Source: an uncultured Pseudomonadales bacterium
GTDB lineage: Bacteria > Pseudomonadota > Gammaproteobacteria > Pseudomonadales > Azotimanducaceae
DNA length: 62,134 bases
Assembly: GCA_947258825.1 (NCBI GenBank)
Contig: CAMYJX010000031.1
Location: 1-62,134 of the forward strand
Reading direction: 5' to 3'
The notes beneath the pieces were generated by a model. That model did no database searches. It was not told the origin of the DNA and saw only the letters and a list, made by a program, of their open reading frames with translations. Below are positions 45,233-58,986 of the stretch, piece after piece; positions within the stretch are counted from its first letter, which is position 1; each line of letters opens with the position of its first letter. The position numbers and the translations under genes were made by a program.

Positions 45233-48200
45233 CCCCAGGCTTTATCCACCTGCGGCTGCACAGCGAGTTTTCGCTGGCGGACGGCATCATCAAAGTGAAA
45301 GGGCTGGCGGAGCGCGCGGCGGCGCTTGGGATGCCGGCTATCGCGCTCACGGACAGGAGCAACCTCTTTGCCCTGGTGAAGTTCTATCAGGCCTGTCTCA
45401 GAGCGGGCGTCAAGCCGCTGGTCGGTGCCGATCTCCAGGTGCTCGGCGAGTCGTCTGAGGTATCCCGACTGGGCGTGCTGGCAATGAACCAGGCGGGTTT
45501 TCGAAACCTCATCGCTGTGGTTTCCAGAGCCTATGTGGATGCCGAGGAACGCGGCTGTGTGCCCCGCGCTTTGCTGTTCGAGCACACGGAAGGATTGCTG
45601 GCGCTGTCCGGCGGTCGGGAGGGTGATGTCGGGCAGGCGCTGCTTAGAGACGACGCGGAACTGGCCCGTCGGCTGGCTTCGGAGTGGGCCGCTGCCTTTC
45701 CCACCCGCTATTTCCTCGAGCTCTCCCGAACCGGTCGCCCGCAGGAAGAAGTCTGCGTTGCCCGTACCGTTGCGCTGGCTGGGGCAACGAAGCTGCCGGT
45801 GGTGGCGACCAACGACGTATGCTTTCTCCATCGGGACGACTACGAGGCGCACGAAACGCGGGTCTGTATCTACGAGGGACGCACCCTGGACGACCCCCGG
45901 CGCGAGCGTCGTTACAGTTCGGAGCAGTACCTGCGCAGTGCCGAAGAGATGGCCGAGCTGTTTGCCGACATTCCGGAGGCGCTCACCAACAGCGTGGAAA
46001 TTGCGCGACGCTGCAGCGTCGAAGTGGCCCTTGGCCAGTACTACCTACCCAACTACCCAGTGCCGGAAGGGTCCACGCTGGAGTCCTACCTGGACGCCAG
46101 TGCGAGAAAGGGGCTCACCGAGCGTCTGGTTCGATTGCAGGGGCTCGGCGAGCTGGAGCGCCCCGAATCCGATTACTGGGAGCGGCTGGAATTCGAGCTG
46201 GGGATCATCAACCAGATGGGCTTCCCCGGCTATTTTCTGATCGTCATGGAGTTCATTGGCTGGGCGAAAGCAGAAGGCATACCGGTTGGTCCCGGTCGGG
46301 GTTCCGGCAGCGGCTCGCTGGTTGCCTACGCCCTGGGCATTACCGACATGGATCCGCTGCGCTACTACCTGCTGTTCGAGCGCTTCCTGAACCCGGAACG
46401 GGTATCCATGCCGGACTTCGACATCGATTTCTGTATGGAAGGTCGCGACAGGGTGATTGCCCATGTATCGGACCGCTACGGCCAGGAAGCGGTGAGCCAG
46501 ATCATCACCTTTGGCACCATGGCGGCAAAGGCCGTCGTGCGCGACGTGGCTAGAGTCCAGGGTAAGCCCTACGGCCTGGCTGACAAGCTGTCCAAGCTGA
46601 TTCCGTTCGAAGTGGGCATGACGCTCACCAAGGCCGTGGAGCAGACCAAAGAGCTGGAAAGCTTCATCGCCGGGAGCGAGGAGGTCGGCGAGATCATGGA
46701 CATGGCCTACAAGCTCGAGGGGATCGTGCGTGGCGTGGGCCGGCACGCCGGTGGCGTCGTGATCGCCCCATCGGCGCTGACCGATTTTGTTCCCCTGTAC
46801 GTGGACGAGCTTTCCGGTGGCCTGGTCTCACAGTTCGACAAAGACGACGTGGAAAGCGCCGGTCTGGTCAAGTTCGACTTTCTGGGCCTGAAAACCCTGA
46901 CCATCATCGACTGGGCGGTCGAGGCCATCAACGCCGGCCTCGAACCCGACCAGCCGCCCGTGCAGATCGACCATCTGCCGCTGGACGATCCGGCCACGTT
47001 CGAGCTGATGCGGCATGCGGAAACGACCGGGGTTTTTCAGCTGGAATCCAGGGGCATGAAGGATCTGATCGTCCGATTGCTGCCCGACCGCTTCGACGAC
47101 ATCATCGCCCTGGTCGCGCTGTTTCGTCCCGGTCCTCTGCAGTCCGGGGCCGTCGATGACTACATCAACCGTAAACATCGTCGGGAAGCGGTGGTTTACG
47201 ATCACCCGGACATGGCCCCGGTTCTGGATACCACCTACGGGGTCATGCTCTATCAGGAACAGGTCATGCAGACGGCTCAGGTGCTGGCTGGCTTTACCCT
47301 CGGTCAGGCCGACCTGCTACGTCGTGCCATGGGCAAGAAGAAGCCGGAAGAGATGGCCAAGGTACGCCAGCAGTTCCTTGACGGTACGGGAGCCCGCCGG
47401 GTGGATCAGAATCTCGCCGGGCATATCTTCGACCAGATGGAGAAGTTTTCCGGCTACGCGTTCAACAAATCCCATAGCGCCACTTACGCGCTGATTTCTT
47501 TTCAGACGGCCTGGTTGAAGGCCCACTATCCTGCGGAGTTCATGGCGGCGACCCTCTCCGCGGATATGCAGAACATCGACAAGGTGGTCACGCTGGTAGA
47601 CGAAGTACGGCGCATGGGACTGGATCTGCAGTCGCCCAGCGTCAATCACTCGGCTTTCCGCTTCTCCGGCCGCCAGGGCAAGGTCATCTACGGGCTGGGC
47701 GCGGTGCGCGGCGTCGGCGAGGGGCCCGTGGCCGCTTTCGTGCAGTCTCGGGAAGCCCAGGGGCCTTTTCTTGATCTGTCCGATTTGTGTCGTCGCGTCG
47801 ACGCCCGCAAGGCCAATCGCCGGGTCCTGGAGGCGCTGATCCGCTCCGGGGCGATGGACGAGTTCGGGCAGGAAGGCGATAACCTCGATCAAGTGCGGGC
47901 CCGTCTTCTGCTGGAGCTGCCTGAAGCGCTGCAGGGGGCCGAGCAGGCGGCCCGCAACGACGCGCTCGGGATGGTGGACATGTTCGGTGACGTCGCGCAG
48001 CCCATGGCCCGGGCGGCGCGCCAGCTGCAGGCGCCCTCCATGAGCAAGCGAGAACGCCTGGACGGCGAGAAGGAAACGCTAGGCCTTTACCTGACGGGCC
48101 ATCCCATCGAAGACTATCTTGGCGAGCTCAATCAGATCTGTTCCAGCGACATTGCCAGCCTGCGAGCCGACAAAGGCAACCAGCTGCTTGCGGGGCTGGT

Positions 48201-48777
48201 GGTTTCCAGCCGAACCATGCGCGGTCGCCGGGGGGGAGATATCTGTTTCCTCGTGCTCGATGATCGCAGCGGCCGGATCGAGGCGTCGTTGTTCGCCGAA
48301 GTATTCGAAACCCACCGCAGCAAGATAGTCAAAGACGCCATCCTCGTGCTTGAAGGTGTGGTTCAGTCGGACGATTTCACCGGAACGCTGAAGCTGCGTG
48401 CAGAGAACGTGTTGACCATGGAGGAGGCCCGCGCGCGCTACTCCAGAGGCGTGGTCCTCGATCTCTGCCAGCAGCGTGTCCCGGACGACCTTTCCGGGCG
48501 GTTGAAAGCGTGCCTCGAACCCCATCGGCCTGGTGGCGGACTCTCCGGCTGCCCGGTGGCCGTGCTGTATCAGACTGGCGAGGGCGGCAACTGTGCTCGC
48601 GGTCGTATCACCCTGGGTCCGGAATGGCAGGTGAAACCCAGCGACGATCTGCTGCGTCGGCTACGCTCCGAGTTTGGCGATGAGCAGGTCACGCTGACCT
48701 ACGTGGCTGGCAGCACCGCCTCGTCGGGGGGGCCCGCCGGTCGTTCCAGCGGTAACGGCCGCCTCGCGACCGCCTGA
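45229..48777 (+). CDS. dnaE: DNA polymerase III alpha subunit DnaE
   Basis: An 1182-residue replicative polymerase (E. coli 1160). PHP domain (about 1-280, [20 protein letters not shown]), palm with [13 protein letters not shown] catalytic aspartates, fingers ([10 protein letters not shown]), the tandem helix-hairpin-helix with VGEGP, and an OB domain near [18 protein letters not shown]. The GTG at 45229 overlaps the rnhB stop (GTGA). The last about 25 residues are a Gly/Ser-rich tail not found in E. coli. In relatives accA follows; here tilS starts one base after the stop. Confidence 0.97.
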   Translation: MTPGFIHLRLHSEFSLADGIIKVKGLAERAAALGMPAIALTDRSNLFALVKFYQACLRAGVKPLVGADLQVLGESSEVSRLGVLAMNQAGFRNLIAVVSRAYVDAEERGCVPRALLFEHTEGLLALSGGREGDVGQALLRDDAELARRLASEWAAAFPTRYFLELSRTGRPQEEVCVARTVALAGATKLPVVATNDVCFLHRDDYEAHETRVCIYEGRTLDDPRRERRYSSEQYLRSAEEMAELFADIPEALTNSVEIARRCSVEVALGQYYLPNYPVPEGSTLESYLDASARKGLTERLVRLQGLGELERPESDYWERLEFELGIINQMGFPGYFLIVMEFIGWAKAEGIPVGPGRGSGSGSLVAYALGITDMDPLRYYLLFERFLNPERVSMPDFDIDFCMEGRDRVIAHVSDRYGQEAVSQIITFGTMAAKAVVRDVARVQGKPYGLADKLSKLIPFEVGMTLTKAVEQTKELESFIAGSEEVGEIMDMAYKLEGIVRGVGRHAGGVVIAPSALTDFVPLYVDELSGGLVSQFDKDDVESAGLVKFDFLGLKTLTIIDWAVEAINAGLEPDQPPVQIDHLPLDDPATFELMRHAETTGVFQLESRGMKDLIVRLLPDRFDDIIALVALFRPGPLQSGAVDDYINRKHRREAVVYDHPDMAPVLDTTYGVMLYQEQVMQTAQVLAGFTLGQADLLRRAMGKKKPEEMAKVRQQFLDGTGARRVDQNLAGHIFDQMEKFSGYAFNKSHSATYALISFQTAWLKAHYPAEFMAATLSADMQNIDKVVTLVDEVRRMGLDLQSPSVNHSAFRFSGRQGKVIYGLGAVRGVGEGPVAAFVQSREAQGPFLDLSDLCRRVDARKANRRVLEALIRSGAMDEFGQEGDNLDQVRARLLLELPEALQGAEQAARNDALGMVDMFGDVAQPMARAARQLQAPSMSKRERLDGEKETLGLYLTGHPIEDYLGELNQICSSDIASLRADKGNQLLAGLVVSSRTMRGRRGGDICFLVLDDRSGRIEASLFAEVFETHRSKIVKDAILVLEGVVQSDDFTGTLKLRAENVLTMEEARARYSRGVVLDLCQQRVPDDLSGRLKACLEPHRPGGGLSGCPVAVLYQTGEGGNCARGRITLGPEWQVKPSDDLLRRLRSEFGDEQVTLTYVAGSTASSGGPAGRSSGNGRLATA

Positions 48778-48778
48778 T

Positions 48779-50038
48779 GTGAACAGCGTCATCGGCGCGG
48801 TGGCCGAAGCGGTTCGTTCCAGCAGCGGGGCTGTTTTCATCGGCTTCAGCGGCGGCCTGGACTCCAGCGTCCTGCTTCACGCGGCTGCGAGCCTGGGCAG
48901 CATTGAGGCGCTGCGCGCGCTGCACGTCAATCATGGGCTGAATGTAGATGCAGACCGGTGGGAGGCTCACTGCAAGCGGTTCTGCGCGGAACTGGGTGTT
49001 GCTCTGGAAGTCCGCCGGGTACGGGTGGATGGTGCCGGCAGCCTGGAGGCGGCAGCGCGTCATGCCCGTTACGGCGCATTCCTGGACTGTTTGAGCGATC
49101 CGGAAAACCGCCTGTTGCTTGCCCATCATCGTGGCGACCAGGCGGAAACCATACTGCTGCGGCTGCTGCAGGGTCGCGGCCTCTACGGCATGCCGGAACA
49201 GCGGCCGCTGGGCTTGGGCCGGCTGCTGCGTCCCTTGCTGGGTCTGCCCAGAGCAGCGCTGGAAGGTTACGCGCGACAGGCTTCGCTGACCTGGGTGGAA
49301 GATCCGGGCAACGCGGATGAATCCCTGGATCGTAATTTTCTGCGTCATCGGTGGCTACCGGAGGTACGGGGGCGTTGGCGGCGGGTGGACGACGCGCTGA
49401 TTCAAGCTGCTGCGGAGCGTGAACGGGCGGACAGGCTGCTGCTGCGGTCCAGCGGTCTGGATCCAACGAGCTCGGTACTGCCACTGGAGAAGCTGGCAGG
49501 GCATGACGAGGCGGATCAGCTGATTCTGCTGCGTTTGTGGCTTCAGCATCGGGGTGAGCGGGTCCCCTCGCGACGGTCGCTGCAGAACTTTCTCAGCCAA
49601 TTGTCATGCGCGGCGGACCGGCGGCCGATGCTCGCCCTGAGCCATGGCAGCCTGCAACGTTACGGCGATGGGATTCATCAGGTTCCGGTGGCTCCGCGGC
49701 TAGATCCGGTTTACGCCATAGAGGCCCCGGGCCGCTTGTGCCTTCCCCATGGCGAGCTGCAGATTGACGTTGAGGACGATGGCCTGCAGCTGGTTGGCAG
49801 GCTCTCGGTACGCTTCCGCGAGGGCGGCGAGACGCTGATGCACAACGGCCATCACCGATCCCTGAAGCAGCTGCTGCAGCAGGCGAAACTGTTGCCCTGG
49901 CTGCGAGGCACCCTGCCGCTGGTGTTCGATGAGCAGGGTCTGGCCGCCGTGCCGGGCGTTGCCGAGCGGGATCGGCTGCCCGGCATCGAAGGTCCAGGCT
50001 TTAGCGTTCGCTGGACGCCCCGCGGACCTTTTCGTTGA
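48779..50038 (+). CDS. tilS: tRNA(Ile)-lysidine synthase TilS
   Basis: A 419-residue N-type ATP-pyrophosphatase. The P-loop is GFSGGLDSSVLLHA (about 21-34), HVNHGLNVDADRWEAHC and AHHRGDQAETILLRLLQG follow, with DRNFLRHRWLPEV; C-terminal domains are intact. It lysidinylates C34 of tRNA-Ile2 so that it reads AUA. The start is a GTG at 48779. The catalytic-loop region after LLQG is two or three residues shorter than usual, which I do not regard as a defect. Confidence 0.94.
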   Translation: MNSVIGAVAEAVRSSSGAVFIGFSGGLDSSVLLHAAASLGSIEALRALHVNHGLNVDADRWEAHCKRFCAELGVALEVRRVRVDGAGSLEAAARHARYGAFLDCLSDPENRLLLAHHRGDQAETILLRLLQGRGLYGMPEQRPLGLGRLLRPLLGLPRAALEGYARQASLTWVEDPGNADESLDRNFLRHRWLPEVRGRWRRVDDALIQAAAERERADRLLLRSSGLDPTSSVLPLEKLAGHDEADQLILLRLWLQHRGERVPSRRSLQNFLSQLSCAADRRPMLALSHGSLQRYGDGIHQVPVAPRLDPVYAIEAPGRLCLPHGELQIDVEDDGLQLVGRLSVRFREGGETLMHNGHHRSLKQLLQQAKLLPWLRGTLPLVFDEQGLAAVPGVAERDRLPGIEGPGFSVRWTPRGPFR

Positions 50039-50117
50039 GGTCGGCCAGGGCTTTTGCTATCGTGTTCTCCCATCCTGCGTGCGCGTTTCCGCGTGCCTAT
50101 CTCTGCAGATGGCATAG

Positions 50118-51773
<1,656 letters not shown>

Positions 51774-51799
51774 GTCACAGAGGTTTCCCGAGTTCCCCC

Positions 51800-53939
<2,140 letters not shown>

Positions 53940-53963
53940 GCCGGACTTTAGGGACGTCGTCCA

Positions 53964-54239
53964 GTGCGGCTGCTGATGGCGCTGCTGGTGGTGCTGTTTG
54001 CCGCCCTGCAGCACAAGGCCTGGTTCAGCGACGTGGGGTATCTGGCCGCATGGGATCTGCAACGCGAGGTCGATCAGCAGCGCCAGCGTGCCGAGGTGCT
54101 CGAGCAGAGGAATCGGCTGCTGACCGCCGAAGTGCTGGCGCTCAAGGACGGTCTGGACGCCGTTGAATCCCGTGCTCGCAGCGAGCTGGGCATGATCAAG
54201 AAAGACGAGACTTTCTACCTGGTTCCCGACGACGGATGA
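53964..54239 (+). CDS. ftsB: Cell division protein FtsB
   Basis: A 91-residue bitopic protein: one membrane helix (about 2-16), then WFSDVGYLAAWDLQREVDQQ and a leucine-zipper-like coiled coil (about 30-62) with the typical end ARSELGMIKKDETFYLVP. It forms the FtsQBL divisome complex. GTG 53964 is the only sensible start. In most relatives ispD and ispF follow; here truD starts inside the last codons (4-bp overlap). Confidence 0.92.
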   Translation: MRLLMALLVVLFAALQHKAWFSDVGYLAAWDLQREVDQQRQRAEVLEQRNRLLTAEVLALKDGLDAVESRARSELGMIKKDETFYLVPDDG

Positions 54240-55195
54240 CATTCCCCTGGCCACGGGTCTGCCCGACCGCTCCAGTGCCAGCGGTGTTCAAACGGACTGC
54301 AGAGGACTTTCGGGTTCGAGAGGCCCTGGGATTCGAACCCTGCGGCAGTGGCGAGCACCTGTATCTGCGGGTAGAGAAAACGAACGTAACCACGCCTTTC
54401 CTGGCGGGCGAGATTGCCAGGGGTTTCGATGTCGCGCCCGTCGCCGTCGGCTACGCGGGCATGAAAGACAGGCGTTCTATCGCGGAACAGTGGTTCAGCG
54501 TCTGCACGGCAAAGGATGAGACGGCATTACCGGGCATTGAAGGCGCCCGGCTTTTGAGCGCAACCAGGCACACGCGAAAGCTTCGCAAGGGTCAGCTTGC
54601 GGGCAATCACTTCGACATCTGCCTTCGTGACCTGGGAGATGGCGAATGGGAACGTCGGCTGCATCGTGTCGTTACTCATGGCGTGCCCAACTACTTTGGT
54701 CCCCAGCGGTTCGGGGGGGATAATCTGCATGCCGCGCTGGCCTGGCTGCCGGATCGGCGGCGGGCCCGCCTGTCCCGATTCAAGCAGGGCCTCTATCTTT
54801 CCGTGCTGCGCAGCTATCTGTTCAACGAGGTGCTCGGCGTCAGAGTCAAAGCGGGGAACTGGAGTCGTCCGGTGGACGGCGAGGTGCTCGAAGACGGCGC
54901 CGAGACCGCGACGCCTACCGGTCCCCTCTGGGGTCGCGGGCGATCAGCCGCGGTTGGCACCGCCGCGGAGATTGAATCCGCGGCCCTGGCTGCGCACGGG
55001 GATCTGCTGACGCTGTTGGAGCATGCGGGGCCGACCCAGGGTCGGCGCAGTCTGCTTCTGCGTCCGAAGGAAGCGCGGTGGTGTTCCCACGAGGGCGGAT
55101 TGAAAGTCGGCTTCTGGTTGCCGTCGGGGGGCTATGCGACAGCTATGCTTCGGGAAGTCTTTGACCTGGTGCAGCCGGAGGCAGCGTCATCGTGA
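54236..55195 (+). CDS. truD: tRNA pseudouridine(13) synthase TruD
   Basis: A 319-residue protein (E. coli 349). The catalytic Asp lies in [38 protein letters not shown] and [15 protein letters not shown] are TruD signatures. It isomerises U13 of tRNA-Glu. It overlaps ftsB by 4 bp and pcm by 4 bp. It is somewhat short in the insertion domain, within the range of the family. Confidence 0.93.
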   Translation: MTFPWPRVCPTAPVPAVFKRTAEDFRVREALGFEPCGSGEHLYLRVEKTNVTTPFLAGEIARGFDVAPVAVGYAGMKDRRSIAEQWFSVCTAKDETALPGIEGARLLSATRHTRKLRKGQLAGNHFDICLRDLGDGEWERRLHRVVTHGVPNYFGPQRFGGDNLHAALAWLPDRRRARLSRFKQGLYLSVLRSYLFNEVLGVRVKAGNWSRPVDGEVLEDGAETATPTGPLWGRGRSAAVGTAAEIESAALAAHGDLLTLLEHAGPTQGRRSLLLRPKEARWCSHEGGLKVGFWLPSGGYATAMLREVFDLVQPEAASS

Positions 55196-55860
55196 GGCAG
55201 TTCGATCTCGACGGCATTGGTATGACCTCGCAGCGCACCAGAGACCGTCTGGTACGTCGCCTTCGGGAGCGCGGCATCACCAGTGCTGCCGTGCTCGATG
55301 CCATGGGCCGTGTTCCTCGGCACATTTTCATCGATGAGGCGCTGGCCCACAGAGCCTACGAGGACAACTCGCTGCCCATCGGGCACGGCCAGACCATCTC
55401 CCAGCCGTTCGTCGTCGCGCTCATGACTCAGACGCTGCTGAACGCGCCGCGAGCTCGGCTGCTGGAGGTAGGAACGGGCTCAGGCTATCAGACCGCCGTT
55501 CTGGCCAGCCTCCAGGATGATGTGAAGCGTATCTTCTCGGTGGAGCGCCTGGCTGTTCTGATCGAGCGCGCCGAAGAGCGGCTGCGGGCCCTGCGTTTCC
55601 GCAACGTGCGATTTCGTCACGGCGATGGGTACCAGGGTTGGATCGAGGAAGGGCCTTTCGACGGCATTCTGGTAACGGCGGCTCCCCTCGAAGTTCCGGA
55701 AGCGCTGCTTGATCAGCTGGCGGTGGGTGGCCGCATGGTGGTTCCGGTAGGTGGCGGCGAAGTGCAGGAGTTGAAGGTTTATGATCGAACCGCCAGCGGC
55801 GTGAAGGTAGATACTCTGGAGTACGTGCGTTTCGTGCCCCTGGTCAAGGGTACGCGCTGA
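55192..55860 (+). CDS. pcm: Protein-L-isoaspartate O-methyltransferase
   Basis: A 222-residue methyltransferase with [19 protein letters not shown] (isoaspartate-binding) and [18 protein letters not shown] (SAM motif I). It starts repair of aged proteins by methylating isoaspartyl residues. GTG 55192 overlaps truD. surE, which normally lies between truD and pcm, is absent. Confidence 0.95.
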   Translation: MRQFDLDGIGMTSQRTRDRLVRRLRERGITSAAVLDAMGRVPRHIFIDEALAHRAYEDNSLPIGHGQTISQPFVVALMTQTLLNAPRARLLEVGTGSGYQTAVLASLQDDVKRIFSVERLAVLIERAEERLRALRFRNVRFRHGDGYQGWIEEGPFDGILVTAAPLEVPEALLDQLAVGGRMVVPVGGGEVQELKVYDRTASGVKVDTLEYVRFVPLVKGTR

Positions 55861-55869
55861 GGTGATGCG

Positions 55870-56778
55870 GTGAGCCAGCAACCGGTGAGCCGGAGCGAGG
55901 ATGAATCGCCGCGTGCCGGCGTTGTGGCCTGGCTCGGCCTTTTCGTTCGCGGCATGGCCATGGGGGTAGCGGAGCTGGTGCCAGGCGTTTCCGGTGGCAC
56001 CATCGCTTTCGTGACAGGCATCTATACCGAGCTTGTGCGCTCGCTGGCTGGTTTTCGCTTTCGCTCGCTGGCGTTGCTGAAAAGCGACGGGCCGATCGGC
56101 TTCTGGCAGCACAACAATCTGAGCTTTCTGTTCGTGTTGGGGCTGGGCATGGTGGCCAGCGTGCTGCTGTTTGCCCGCTTGTTTCACCACCTCCTGCTGA
56201 CGGTACCTACGGTGGTCTGGGGCTTTTTCTTCGGTCTGATCGCGGCATCTGCGGTCCATATCGGCAGGCGACTGCCCTGGCGCAACCTTGTCAGCGCCGG
56301 AAGTCTTGGCGTGCTTGCAGGGTTGATGCTGCTTGCCGTCGGTCCCGGCGACGCGGAACCCGCACCGTGGGCCTATTTCTTTGGTGGCATGGCTGCGGTT
56401 TCCGCCTGGTTGCTACCGGCTGTATCGGGCAGTTTTCTGCTGCTGGCCCTTGGCCTTTACGAGGGCGTGCTGGAAGCGCTCAGTCAGGGTCACATGGTCG
56501 TTCTGCTCCTGCTGGGCGGCGGATGCGTCGTCGGCCTGCTGCTGTTCTCCCGACTGCTGTCCTGGCTCATGCATGCCTACCGCGAGCCGGTTCTCGCGCT
56601 GCTCACCGGTTTCATGGCGGGTTCGCTGGTTCGCCTGTGGCCCTGGCGCCACGAGGGCGAGCTTTTCTCTCCCCAGGGGTTCGAGGCGGCCGCAGGACAG
56701 CCGGCGCTGCTGGTCGGCGTTGTGCTTGCAATCGCCAGCGGGACAGTTGCGCTGTGGCTGCTTTCCAGGCTGGAATAG
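55870..56778 (+). CDS. DUF368 polytopic membrane protein (PopT-type undecaprenyl phosphate translocase family)
   Basis: A 302-residue protein with about eight to nine hydrophobic helices. The family signature GVAELVPGVSGGT is at 32-44 and a second, inverted-repeat copy appears as WLLPAVSGSFLLLALG (around 180), as expected for this fold. DUF368 members (PopT) have been reported to return undecaprenyl phosphate to the cytoplasmic side; that function is a family-level transfer here. Start GTG 55870, 9 bp after pcm. The window also encodes UppS, which makes the same lipid. Confidence 0.85.
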   Translation: MSQQPVSRSEDESPRAGVVAWLGLFVRGMAMGVAELVPGVSGGTIAFVTGIYTELVRSLAGFRFRSLALLKSDGPIGFWQHNNLSFLFVLGLGMVASVLLFARLFHHLLLTVPTVVWGFFFGLIAASAVHIGRRLPWRNLVSAGSLGVLAGLMLLAVGPGDAEPAPWAYFFGGMAAVSAWLLPAVSGSFLLLALGLYEGVLEALSQGHMVVLLLLGGGCVVGLLLFSRLLSWLMHAYREPVLALLTGFMAGSLVRLWPWRHEGELFSPQGFEAAAGQPALLVGVVLAIASGTVALWLLSRLE

Positions 56779-57518
56779 CCGGCGGGCGCCTGGGTCGTCT
56801 GGGGCTTGTGCTGGCGGCCGTCGTCTGCGCTGTCCTGGTGTCGACCTTTCTGGCCGCCTGCGTGCAGCACGGCCGTCCTCCGGTGTCGGACCGATCGCCG
56901 GTGTTCGGCCAGAAACCAGAGCTCTACCTCGTTCAGCGGGGTGACACCCTCTACTCCATTGCCTGGCGCTACAACATGGACCACCGTCGTCTGGCCCTGG
57001 CCAATGGCGTTCGGCCGCCCTATACCATCTATCCAGGGCAGCGCCTGCGGCTGAGCGTCTCTGCAACACCCGGCGCCGCGTCGGGTTCCAGGGAGCGAAC
57101 CACGCAGGGCACCAAACAGCCGCGGTCCCGACCCTCCGCGCCGTCCGCACCCGTTCTGGCAATCAACTGGCAATGGCCGACCAAGGCGCCGGTTGGAAGA
57201 TCCTTCGGTCGGGGAAATAAAGGGATCGACTATCGTCTGGCGCCTGGCGTTACCGTGCTGTCGGCCGGTGCGGGTGATGTGGTTTATGCCGGCAAGGGGC
57301 TCGGTGGCTATCGTCACCTGGTGATCGTCAAGCACAGCGACGTCTTTCTCAGCGCCTACAGCCTGAACGGCGGGTTACGCGTCAAAGAAGGTCAGCGGAT
57401 TAAAGCTGGCGCCGCTATTGCCGATACAGAGAATACAGGGCGCACCGCCGGAACGCTGCACTTCGAGATTCGCAAGGATGGCGAACCCGTTGATCCGGCG
57501 TCGGTGATTCGCAGCTGA
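56754..57518 (+). CDS. nlpD: NlpD-like lipoprotein, LysM plus degenerate LytM (amidase activator)
   Basis: From GTG 56754 (overlapping DUF368) the protein is 254 residues with a signal peptide and lipobox LAAC (about residue 36), one LysM domain (ELYLVQRGDTLYSIAWRYNM), a Ser/Pro-rich linker, and a C-terminal M23-like domain (GNKGIDYRLAPGVTV, VVYAGKGLGGYRHLVIVKH, GTLHFEIRKDGE) whose zinc ligands are replaced as in E. coli NlpD, so it should activate amidase AmiC rather than cut peptidoglycan. Start is uncertain (GTG 56808 also possible). It is shorter than E. coli NlpD (379). Confidence 0.9.
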   Translation: MAAFQAGIAGGRLGRLGLVLAAVVCAVLVSTFLAACVQHGRPPVSDRSPVFGQKPELYLVQRGDTLYSIAWRYNMDHRRLALANGVRPPYTIYPGQRLRLSVSATPGAASGSRERTTQGTKQPRSRPSAPSAPVLAINWQWPTKAPVGRSFGRGNKGIDYRLAPGVTVLSAGAGDVVYAGKGLGGYRHLVIVKHSDVFLSAYSLNGGLRVKEGQRIKAGAAIADTENTGRTAGTLHFEIRKDGEPVDPASVIRS

Positions 57519-57561
57519 ATGAGCTACGCGCTTGATCCTCGGGCTGGAGAAGGGACGTTCT

Positions 57562-58518
57562 ATGTCGGTCGAAGAACTCACAGAAAAAACCAAGACACGC
57601 AAAAACGGTTCCGCAGATCGGTCTGAATCCGCTGATGCAGCCTGGAAGGCTGCCACCGATCTGGAGAGCGAGGTGGAGCGGGGGAGTGAAGCGCCTGACG
57701 CCACGCAGCTCTATCTCAAGGAAATCGGCTATGCCCCGCTGCTGAGCGCGGACGAGGAGCGTCACTTCGCCCGGCTGGCCCAGGCGGGAGATGCTGCCGG
57801 TCGCAAGCGGATGATAGAAAGCAATCTGCGCCTGGTGGTCAAAATCTCCAGACGCTATCTGAACCGGGGGCTGGCGCTGCTGGATCTCATTGAGGAAGGA
57901 AACCTGGGGCTGATACACGCTGTTGAGAAGTTCGATCCCGAGAGAGGATTCCGCTTTTCGACTTATGCGACCTGGTGGATCCGCCAGACCATCGAGCGTG
58001 GCATCATGAACCAGACCCGCACCATCCGCCTGCCGATACACGTTCTCAAGGAGATGAACCTGTATCTGCGGGCTGCCCGGGAGCTGTCCCAGAAGCTTGA
58101 TCACGACCCCTCGCCGGACGAAATTGCTGCGCTCATCGACAGGCCTGTGGAAGACGTGCGGCGAATGCTCGGGCTCAACGAACGGGTGGACTCGATCGAC
58201 GCGGTACGCAATCCCCAGGATCGGAACATGCTGGAGATGGTGCCTGATGAAGGCTCGCCGGACCCCGCGACCGAGGTGCAGCACAGCGAAATACTGAGCC
58301 ACCTGGACTCGCTGCTTTCGGAGTTGTCGGACCGGCATCAGGAAGTGCTGGCGCGCCGATTCGGGCTGCGTGGCTACGCCCCTGGAACGCTGGAAGAAGT
58401 GGGTGCCGAAGTGGGGCTCACCCGGGAAAGGGTCAGACAGCTACAGGTGGAAGGCCTCAAGCGGCTGCGCCGATCCCTCGACGCTCATGGTCTGGATGTG
58501 GCGCAGATCTTCGGCTGA
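57562..58518 (+). CDS. rpoS: RNA polymerase sigma factor RpoS
   Basis: From ATG 57562, 6 nt after AAGGGA, the protein is 318 residues (E. coli 330): region 2 [20 protein letters not shown] and [17 protein letters not shown], then [15 protein letters not shown], region 3 around [18 protein letters not shown], and region 4 with [19 protein letters not shown]. The general stress and stationary-phase sigma factor. A TTG at 57532 would add 10 residues. The rpoS-nlpD adjacency is the classic arrangement; in E. coli the rpoS promoter lies within nlpD. Confidence 0.95.
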   Translation: MSVEELTEKTKTRKNGSADRSESADAAWKAATDLESEVERGSEAPDATQLYLKEIGYAPLLSADEERHFARLAQAGDAAGRKRMIESNLRLVVKISRRYLNRGLALLDLIEEGNLGLIHAVEKFDPERGFRFSTYATWWIRQTIERGIMNQTRTIRLPIHVLKEMNLYLRAARELSQKLDHDPSPDEIAALIDRPVEDVRRMLGLNERVDSIDAVRNPQDRNMLEMVPDEGSPDPATEVQHSEILSHLDSLLSELSDRHQEVLARRFGLRGYAPGTLEEVGAEVGLTRERVRQLQVEGLKRLRRSLDAHGLDVAQIFG

Positions 58519-58547
58519 TAGGCGGGAGAGGATGGCTGGGCGCCTGC

Positions 58548-58871
58548 TCAGCGCTCCAGCAGCTCCCGTTTGCCCGACTTGCCGTCCCATTCTTCGGCAT
58601 CCGGCAGCGGGTCCTGCTTCTCGGTGATGTTTTCCCAGGTCTCTGCCAGCTCGCGATTGAGCTCCAGGAAATCCTGCTGATCTTCGGGCAGTTCATCTTC
58701 TGAGAATATCGCATCCACCGGACACTCCGGCTCGCACAGAGCGCAATCGATGCACTCATCCGGATGGATAGCCAGCATGTTTGGCCCTGCGTAGAAACAG
58801 TCTACAGGGCAGACTTCCACGCAGTCCGTGTGTTTGCACTTGATGCAGTTCTCTCCAACAACGAAAGTCAT
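58548..58871 (-). CDS. fdxA: Seven-iron ferredoxin FdxA
   Basis: The 107-residue protein from ATG 58871 matches Pseudomonas FdxA in length and sequence: [17 protein letters not shown], then [23 protein letters not shown] and the end DAEEWDGK. The N-terminal cluster lacks one cysteine of a regular CxxCxxCxxxCP (giving a 3Fe-4S site) and the second is a complete 4Fe-4S site. It is a low-potential electron carrier whose partner is not evident here. It is convergent with rpoS; an upstream TTG at 58880 is unlikely. Confidence 0.94.
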   Translation of the reverse strand: MTFVVGENCIKCKHTDCVEVCPVDCFYAGPNMLAIHPDECIDCALCEPECPVDAIFSEDELPEDQQDFLELNRELAETWENITEKQDPLPDAEEWDGKSGKRELLER

Positions 58872-58986
58872 GTTTTGCAACCCGTATCCAGCGGAAGCCG
58901 GGTATTCTAATGATATTCGTGCTGCTGTCGAGACGTTCTGACCGACACCCTGCGGCCGGGATGCGTTTCATTCCCCCGCTGTCAGG

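Noticed and set aside
56367..56753. Long upstream extension of nlpD within DUF368
   Set aside because: It would place a lipobox signal peptide about 165 residues inside the protein; the start must be near 56754-56808.
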